This document shows positions 1 through 25,398 of a DNA stretch of 25,398 nt, one piece after another. The position numbers and the translations under genes are program-made. Origin of the DNA: Chara braunii (lineage: Eukaryota; Streptophyta; Charophyceae; Charales; Characeae); contig BFEA01000012.1 in assembly GCA_003427395.1 (NCBI GenBank), forward strand, positions 725,108-750,505. Reading direction: 5' to 3'. The notes under the pieces were generated by a model. It was not told the origin of the DNA. It saw nothing but the letters and a program-made list of their open reading frames with translations, and did not search any database. Each line of letters begins with the position of its first letter. Position 1 is the stretch's first letter.

Positions 1-40
<40 letters not shown>
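1..40. repeat. (GA)n microsatellite at window edge
   Basis: Uninterrupted GA dinucleotides run from the first base to about 40; the array continues beyond the window. Confidence 0.95.
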
Positions 41-45
<5 letters not shown>

Positions 46-180
46 CCTTTCACATAAATCAGAAAACCTTTGCAGGTAATCCAAAACGCCCCTGGAGATA
101 ATTAGCAGGGGTCCCCTCACCAAGAAAGAGCTAGGCGTTGGGCTTATGATGGAAGTACGAGGCCAACTATATATTGTGTA

Positions 181-461
181 GATTCGAATTCAGGTCCGTG
201 TCAGCAGTTACGGGTTACTAACTAACTAAGCTTAAGGGCTTTCCTCCACTACTGACCAAATGTGCAAAATTAGAACGAATCTTCTGCTAAAACATGGAAC
301 CATCCACTGCCATATGTTTTATCTTTTGTGGAAGTGGTGACTAGTGGAGCCAGGCACTCAGGGGCACAGCATGTAAGAAAAGGAAAACAAAAAGAAGAGA
401 GTGCTACTGTAGTAAGTAGTAGTAACCCATAACTGCTGGAACACAGACCTGAATTTGAATC
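181..461. repeat. Inverted pair of SINE-head fragments
   Basis: About 40 bp at 181-219 is the reverse complement of 421-461 with a few mismatches. Both arms contain a box-B-like GAATTYGAATC and resemble the tRNA-derived head of the SINE copies at 14710 and 15514. The 200 bp between them include a segment (about 233-290) repeated in inverse orientation at 18560-18620. It could be two oppositely inserted SINE fragments or the arms of a foldback element. Confidence 0.6.
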
Positions 462-493
462 CAGAGCATGTATTGCTGGCCTGCTCATTTCAA

Positions 494-605
494 ACTCGAT
501 ATTTGATGAACGTCTCTGCTGAGGAAAGGGACCCTTTCTGATTTACTGCTGGGGCCCCTTTGGAAAAGAGACTCGATATTTGATGAACGTCTCTGCTGAG
601 GAAAG
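494..605. repeat. Two direct copies of a 35-bp sequence, 77 bp apart
   Basis: The 35 bp at 494-528 recur exactly at 571-605, beginning ACTCGATATTTGATGAACG. The similarity extends a few bases further (GGACC against CGACC). Confidence 0.9.
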
Positions 606-739
606 CGACCACCTACCATATGGGCCCAATTTTTTTTTTTTTTCTATGAACATGCAATTTGCGCCAGGGAGGGGCAGCTTTGGCTACCACAGCCCGCCCA
701 TTCCGAAATTTTTAATCAACCCTAACTATTAGGGTGTGC

Positions 740-812
740 CGCATCACGTGTGTGCGCATGTGTTTGTGTGCGCTGTGCGCCACACGTGTGCAACTTGCGC
801 GCACGTGATGCG
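740..812. repeat. Imperfect palindrome with CACGTG arms
   Basis: CGCATCACGTG at 740-750 is mirrored by CACGTGATGCG at 802-812, with a 51-nt GT/GC-rich alternating spacer. No function is implied. Confidence 0.7.
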
Positions 813-879
813 CTGCAAGTATGGAAAAAACTGTTAGAGTGAGGTGAAGAGAAAAAAGAAAACAACGAACGTCTCTGTC

Positions 880-1838
880 ATCCCTCCTGTTGCCGTTTTT
901 TTGCTTCCTCCATCGATCGTGCGCATCCTCGTCTGTCCTCTTCCGGCCTGAATCCTCGTTCCTCTCCATCGTCAGCATCGTCATTCCTTCTTGTCCATCG
1001 CCGGCGTCCTCCCTCGTCACCCTGCTCCGTTGTCCTCCCTCATATTCTCCCTCCTCCTCCTTGAATCTTCCCTCTGCCATCCCACTCCTCCAAGCCTCCT
1101 CCTTGGCAGTCTCCACCTCGATCTCCTGCTTATCTTCCCCCTTATCCTCCGTCATCTCTCACCTCCACATCAGCAAATAAAAAACGAAGAACATCTTTCC
1201 TCCCTCTTCTCCATCGTCTCGTTGTCCTCGTCCTCCTTCCATCTTCCCTCTGCCAACCATCGCCCTCGTCCACTTCCATCATTCATCTCCACCATCATCC
1301 TCCATTTTCCTCTTCCGTTCTCCTCCCTCGTCCTCCTCCTTTGTTGTCCTCCCTCCTCCTCCCTCCTCCTCCTCCTTTGCCATCCTCCGTCCTCCTCCCT
1401 CTTTATCATCCTTTGCTGTCCTCCGTCCTCCTCCGTCCTCATCCTCCCTCCTCCTCGCTCAATGTTCTCTCCACCATCCATCGTCCTCATCCTCCATCCT
1501 GCGCCATTCATCCTTCTCCGTCCGTCGCCCTCCTCCTCGCTTTATCTTCCCTCCGCCGTTCATCATCCTTGTCCTCTTCCCTCCTCCATCCTCCGCCGTT
1601 CGTTCTTCTCCATCCGCCGCCCTCCTCCTCCCTCCATCTGTGTCCTCCTCCATTTCCTCCATCGTCACCGTCCTCCCCCTTGTCCTCCTCCCTCTTCCAT
1701 CTTCTGTCGTTCATCCTTCTCCATCCGTCACCCTCTTTTCCCTCCATCTTCCCGCGGTGTGCATTGTCCTTGTCCTCGTCCATTATCCTCCAGCCTTCAT
1801 TCTGCTATTGCTCGTCATCCCTCTCGATCTCCTTCCTC
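880..1838. repeat. Polypyrimidine tract (CTC/CCT-rich, about 1 kb)
   Basis: The plus strand is dominated by CCTCCTCC, ATCCTTCTCCATCC and related pyrimidine words for nearly a kilobase. Long open frames on both strands here give low-complexity Ser/Pro/Leu or Arg/Glu/Gly proteins and follow from base composition. There is no evidence of a gene. Confidence 0.9.
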
Positions 1839-1866
1839 GAGCGCGCGCGCGCGAGAGAGAGAGAGG
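1838..1866. repeat. (GC)n then (GA)n microsatellite
   Basis: A run of alternating GC is followed directly by GA repeats. The GC part is alternating purine-pyrimidine. Confidence 0.85.
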
Positions 1867-2435
1867 ATTAAACGTCGTGCACCCCTGTCAGCGATCCTGC
1901 TCCTCCACTTGCACACAACATCCAGAGCTTCTATCCGACGTGGTCTCTGTCCCCCCCCCCCCGGCGCCCCAAGCTTCCAATCCCTACCACCTCTCTCTCC
2001 ACTTGGGCACAGTGCCAAGCCCAATTGCCCTCAGCCGAAACGCAATACTTGCACGTGCAAGCTTACCTCCCTCTCCACTTCGGCACAGCATCCCGCCCAA
2101 TCAGCCTCAGCCCTTCACCGAACATGATGCTCACATCCGCACACGCCCCCCCGCCAACAAGCCGATGGCCGTGCCTCGCCCGCCGAGACACGCATGTGCC
2201 CACACCCTCTAAACAAAAAAAAAAACGCGTGGTGCTGAAACACGCATGCAGCCCCCCTCCCAACAAAAAAAAAAAAACACAACGACTGCGGTCTCGTCCC
2301 GGTCCCGAGTGGAGACATAACTCGGGTCGCATCGCAGGACTCTGGAGCGCGCCTCACGTTCCCCCGCCAGTGATTTTTAGTGGGCCCACCGGGGAATGTC
2401 ACGCAAGGCATGCTCCAGTTCTTAAGAGCATGCAA

Positions 2436-2530
2436 CGTGTACTAGCTCAGTTGGTACACCCATGAACTGTCGAAAGGCAAACTCAACTTCGAATCCAGAA
2501 ACTGTGAGATGAAACAGAAAAAAGGGGAGG
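2436..2530 (+). mobile_element. tRNA-derived SINE, family 1, truncated copy
   Basis: It carries a Pol III box A TAGCTCAGTTGG at 2443-2454 and a box-B-like TTCGAATCC at 2488-2496, followed by an A-rich stretch. The head GTTGGTACACCCATGAACTG is shared with the copies at 14710 and 15514. The body that follows box B in those copies is mostly missing. A second copy in opposite orientation lies just to the right. Confidence 0.8.
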
Positions 2531-2582
2531 AGTTCTTTTTTCCTTCCCTTTTCTCTTTTTTCTTTAAATAAAAGAGTGCGAC

Positions 2583-2697
2583 GACCTTTAGACATCATCA
2601 TTGAACTGACCGGCCGCAGGCAATTTAGAATGAATTTATTCTCTTCATCTGAAGGTATCTGGATTCAAACTTGAGTCTTCATTTCAACAGTTCAGGG
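2583..2697 (-). mobile_element. tRNA-derived SINE, family 1, 5'-truncated copy
   Basis: Read on the minus strand it gives CTGAACTGTTGAAAT, a box-B-like GTTTGAATCC, then the family body with CATTCTAAATTGCCTG and GGTCAGTTCAATGATGATG, matching the complete copy at 15514-15698. Box A is absent. Confidence 0.8.
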
Positions 2698-2724
2698 GAA
2701 AGGGGAGGATTTTTTGAAAAATAT

Positions 2725-2800
2725 CAAACGGAGAACTGCTCGTGTGGAGTCCATCCATCCATCCATCCATGCATCCATGCATCCACTATGCTGCTCTTTC
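2725..2800. repeat. CCAT-rich dispersed repeat
   Basis: Repeated CCATCCATCC followed by CCACTATG and GCTCTTT. A related copy lies at about 4551-4618 (ATCAAAC, CGTGTCGAGCCCATCC, CCACTACG), so this is a dispersed element as well as a simple repeat. Confidence 0.55.
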
Positions 2801-3071
2801 CTTTCACTTTTAAATTTTATTTCTTTCTTTAAAGGTCTTTTTAAACCACTAGTACCTTTGCCACGTGGGAAAATAGCGGGCCTCGGTTGGTCCTCTGACT
2901 TTTTCGGAGGCTGAAACGAAGTGACGACCGCCGATCAGATTTATCAATGGCAGTCGTCGTCGGGCCCAACCTCCGAATCTTTAGGAGTTTGGGAAAACTG
3001 CCACTTTTCCCTATTTTCCCAACACTGGCGGAGGTTGTTGTTGTTGTTGTTGTTGTTTTTTGTTTTTTTTT

Positions 3072-3168
3072 AAATACCGTTTCTTGATTTATGCTTTTGT
3101 CATTCGTGCGCCGGGGCCGTGGTAATCTTCTCTGTATCATTCCAATTTTAATGGATGTCCTGGAGGAC
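3072..3168 (-). pseudogene. U6 snRNA retro-pseudogene, nearly full length
   Basis: Read on the minus strand it starts with a 5' stem-loop GTCCTCCAGGAC, then AAAATTGGAATGATACAGAG including the ACAGAGA box, and ends GCATAAATCAAGAAACGG, closely following plant U6 over its whole length. The catalytic AGC triad is changed to ACC (ATTACCACGG where U6 has ATTAGCATGG). The 3' end runs into an A-rich tail (seen as TTGTTG and T runs at 3034-3071 on the plus strand). I see no TATA box at the expected distance upstream. The tail and mutations point to a retroposed copy, so it is unlikely to be an active gene. U6 is the catalytic snRNA of the spliceosome. Confidence 0.85.
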
Positions 3169-4595
3169 TCTTTTAAACCACCAGTACATGGCCCAGGCAA
3201 ACTTGAGAATCGAAATCGGCTAATTCTGAAAAGTTTGGAGGCTTGGGGCTTCCTGACCGAAATGGCTTGTGCAAGGAATATGAGTGCGAACGATATACAG
3301 AAAACCAAGTTGCGAAATCACACAGATGTCGAGGTAGCCGTATCCAAGCAGAGAGTACAAAGTGCACCGAGAAACCATCCATATAGAGCAATACAATGAA
3401 GTAATGAGCCACCCGTAGGCCACACCAACACAGTATCCAAAGTCGCTCCTCTTTGTCTGGCGCCCAGCGACTAGCCGACTCTGCCCGACTATCCTACCTA
3501 CAACTGGTTCATATCCTACCTACAGCTGGTTCACGCAACAGGCTCACTTCGAGTCTCGAAGACCAATGTACATGACTGTCAACTCCATAGCCGGCCTCTC
3601 TTCGTGCACCAGGTACGTATCTCGTCACACACAATCAAACCTTGATTACCCCACACAGCGCCTCCTTCCCTGAAGACCACCAGATCACCCGCTGTACCCC
3701 CTGGCGCCCAGCAGCCCGGCTATGGCCACCTGCAGGCCCTGCACCCCGCTGCCCTGAAGCACCCTCAGTCCTCACCTCTACGCGCCCCGTCAGCGCTTTT
3801 AGCAGCAGAGCAGCATCAAGCGAGAGCGCAGCAGCACTTCCGCATTGCCAGCACTGGCTGGAATGCCTGGCCTGGGCTGCCTCACTCCTTTTGTGGAAGT
3901 GGCAGCCTCCTGGATGCTGCGTGTGGCCTGGCTGGACGCTTCCAGTAGCTTCCGGTTGGGCCTCAGACCCTGCGCCCAGGCCCGAGCCTACAGTTGAGGG
4001 CCTGGGCCCTTTTCAGTTGGGCACGGCCTGAGTCTTCGGACTTGGGCTGTTTGCTGCATCTGTGCAGGGCTCCCAGGCAGATGTGTTGGCGGTACTTCTT
4101 TTGCAAAAAGGCCGATGGCCTGATTCCCAATGTATCGGCCCTGCTTTGTGTGTATGTGCCCAGGCGCAACTGTCAAGACCTGGGCCAACTGCATGACGCA
4201 GCTAATGTGAGGCTCACGCGTCTACCCAACCAACTGGCGTGCTGCGAGAGCCTGAATACCCACAGATGGAAATGTCGAATTTTTGCCTCTGATGAATATT
4301 CAGGCCCGCCTTCACTTAGGGCGGGCACTTGGCTTGCTGGGGGCCTTAGCCCAGATCATGTGATGTCTGATAGGGCCCCTTGAGGGCTTGTTCCTCACAC
4401 TTGTGGTGCCAGCCAATAAAAAGGAAAAAAAAAGGCACCACACTGGCATTTTTTTCTGCAATGCTCGGCACGTAGGGGGGATCCACCTTGGTAAAAAGGG
4501 GCTCAGATGCACTGGTAGTTTAACAGTTTAACTCCTTTTTCTAATTAATTATCAAACAAGCTGGCATCTGCACGTGTCGAGCCCATCCATCCTTC

Positions 4596-4765
4596 CATCC
4601 ACTACGTCAGCTCTTTTGGGAACCCAACCCACCCTTTCTTTTCTTGAAATTATTGAAGGCCCATCCACTCGGTCTGCTCTACCAAGTTCTTTTCCATTCT
4701 TTTGTCCAAATTATTCCTTTCTTTAGTTGAAATTATTGAAGGTCCATCCACTCGGTCTGCTCTAC

Positions 4766-4768
<3 letters not shown>
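4596..4768. repeat. Short tandem array abutting a splice donor
   Basis: Three units begin CCATCCACT at 4596, 4661 and 4743. The last two are nearly identical over about 37 bp (GAAATTATTGAAGG, CCATCCACTCGG, TCTGCTCTACC). The rightmost copy contains the GT donor of exon 4866-4766 on the minus strand, and the copy before it holds a GGTAGAG look-alike. Confidence 0.85.
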
Positions 4769-24749
<19,981 letters not shown>

Positions 24750-24778
24750 CTGAAACCAGACAACAAACAATCCAAGGA

Positions 24779-24902
24779 TCATCATCACCAACTCAGCATC
24801 ATCATCATCATCATCACCACCACCACTACTATTACCACCATCATCATCATTATCATCATCAACACAATCATACACCACCACCGTCGTCATCACCACCACC
24901 TT
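24779..24902. repeat. (CAT/CAC)n trinucleotide repeat
   Basis: ATC and ACC triplets with CTACTATTACC interruptions fill about 120 bp, in the intron just upstream (minus strand) of the acceptor of exon 24749-24639. His-rich or Asp-rich frames read through it are not genes. Confidence 0.93.
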
Positions 24903-25294
24903 CATCGTTAGGCTGCATGAAAATAGGGCACTTACGTATGAGGTGCAGATTCCATGGGTGAGGGTTTCAGCAAAACCAAATAATGCCCTGATTAAACAGG
25001 CCTGCACAAGGCCCTGCCAAAGTAATAGCTATTCAGACTATGCTGCAATTGCTACACACTAATCCATCTTTTTTGGAATAGCTATTCAGTTTATATGCCT
25101 GGGCAGCAGGAGGTTGTCCCCGCGGCATGGCTGCTCCCAAGTCCAGATTTGGAAGCAAACCGATACTAGCCCAGGTGGGTCACAGAAATCCGATGTGTCA
25201 ATAAAGGAGGAAATGGTAGAGGGATACTTAATCTCATGCCTTCACACTTTGCTTTATTAATCCCTCTATCCTTTGCCTTATTACTTCTCCTGCC
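24903..25294. other. Intron sequence without identifiable features
   Basis: Only a short direct repeat AATAGCTATTCAG (near 25025 and 25077) is visible. The upstream peptidase exon was looked for and not found here. Confidence 0.6.
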
Positions 25295-25398
25295 CATGGT
25301 TGCATACCCGCTGACTACCAATGCCAACCGCCGACCATTTTCCAGGTTACCAGTAGGGCCGGCAGTCTGCCGACCAGTCTAGAGGGCCATCTGCTGAT
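25295..25398. mobile_element. Left end of a second hAT-like element, cut by the window
   Basis: CATGGTTGCATACCCGCTGA, then AACCGCCGACCATTTT, CCAGTAGGGCCGGC and TCTGCCGACCAGTC follow the first 90 bp of the element at 12227-12580. Divergence and small deletions are evident. The right end lies outside the window. Confidence 0.75.

Noticed and set aside
991-2127. 378-codon plus-strand open frame and overlapping minus-strand frames
   Set aside because: The proteins are Ser/Pro/Leu or Arg/Glu/Gly low-complexity products of the polypyrimidine tract. All frames are open for the same compositional reason.
3072-3168. A functional U6 snRNA gene
   Set aside because: The AGC triad is mutated, there is an A-rich tail, and no TATA or upstream element is seen at the usual place.
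3642-4031. 129-codon plus-strand frame, Pro/Ala/Trp-rich
   Set aside because: Its composition follows the GC-rich sequence and no domain is visible.
1-4765. Next downstream exon of the peptidase
   Set aside because: I searched the minus strand for the expected tryptophan-rich helix, the FARIENHYF-like motif, GRYD and GHS motifs and found none.

Overview
This is an interior piece of a large, repeat-filled eukaryotic gene. Four exons of a plant-type proline iminopeptidase (MEROPS S33, alpha/beta hydrolase) lie on the minus strand at 24749-24639, 20852-20790, 15287-15194 and 4866-4766. All junctions are GT-AG and the reading phases agree across every join. The exons total 369 nt of coding sequence; the introns between them are 3786, 5502 and 10327 bp. 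The N-terminal exons lie beyond the right edge and the C-terminal exons beyond the left edge, so essentially all of the window is intron. The plant-like protein, the huge introns, a Ty3-type gag of a kind I associate with charophyte genomes, and plant-like U6 copies suggest a streptophyte alga such as Chara. That assignment is inference. There are no prokaryotic genes, operons or CRISPR arrays.

Layout, left to right. 1-4765 is intron downstream of the last visible exon. It holds microsatellites, a ~1-kb polypyrimidine tract, tRNA-derived SINE copies, a nearly full-length U6 pseudogene (3072-3168, minus) and a short tandem array that runs into the splice donor of exon 4866-4766. The 10.3-kb intron (4867-15193) holds a broken Ty3-type gag (plus strand) interrupted by a 5'-truncated LINE (6355-7610, minus) with a 16-bp target-site duplication, decayed unknown coding-like frames (8.7-10.2 kb), a truncated U6 copy, a 354-bp non-autonomous hAT element with an 8-bp duplication, and a SINE and a MITE close to exon 15287-15194. 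The 5.5-kb intron (15288-20789) holds a SINE with an 18-bp duplication, a gag zinc-knuckle remnant, a CT/CA microsatellite, a second tRNA-like SINE, and a U6 snRNA copy fused to a LINE 3' end. The 3.8-kb intron (20853-24638) holds a 227-bp direct duplication, another LINE tail and a 96-bp tandem repeat. 24750-25398 is intron with a trinucleotide repeat and the start of a second hAT copy.

How it fits together: the only host gene is the peptidase. Everything else is the mobile-element load of its introns. One LINE family appears to account for much of it: it left its own truncated copies and probably mobilised the A-tailed SINEs and the U6 copies, including the U6-LINE chimera. I found no new defence, metabolic or regulatory system. 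The most unusual items are the U6-LINE chimera and the nested LINE-in-gag-in-intron insertion.
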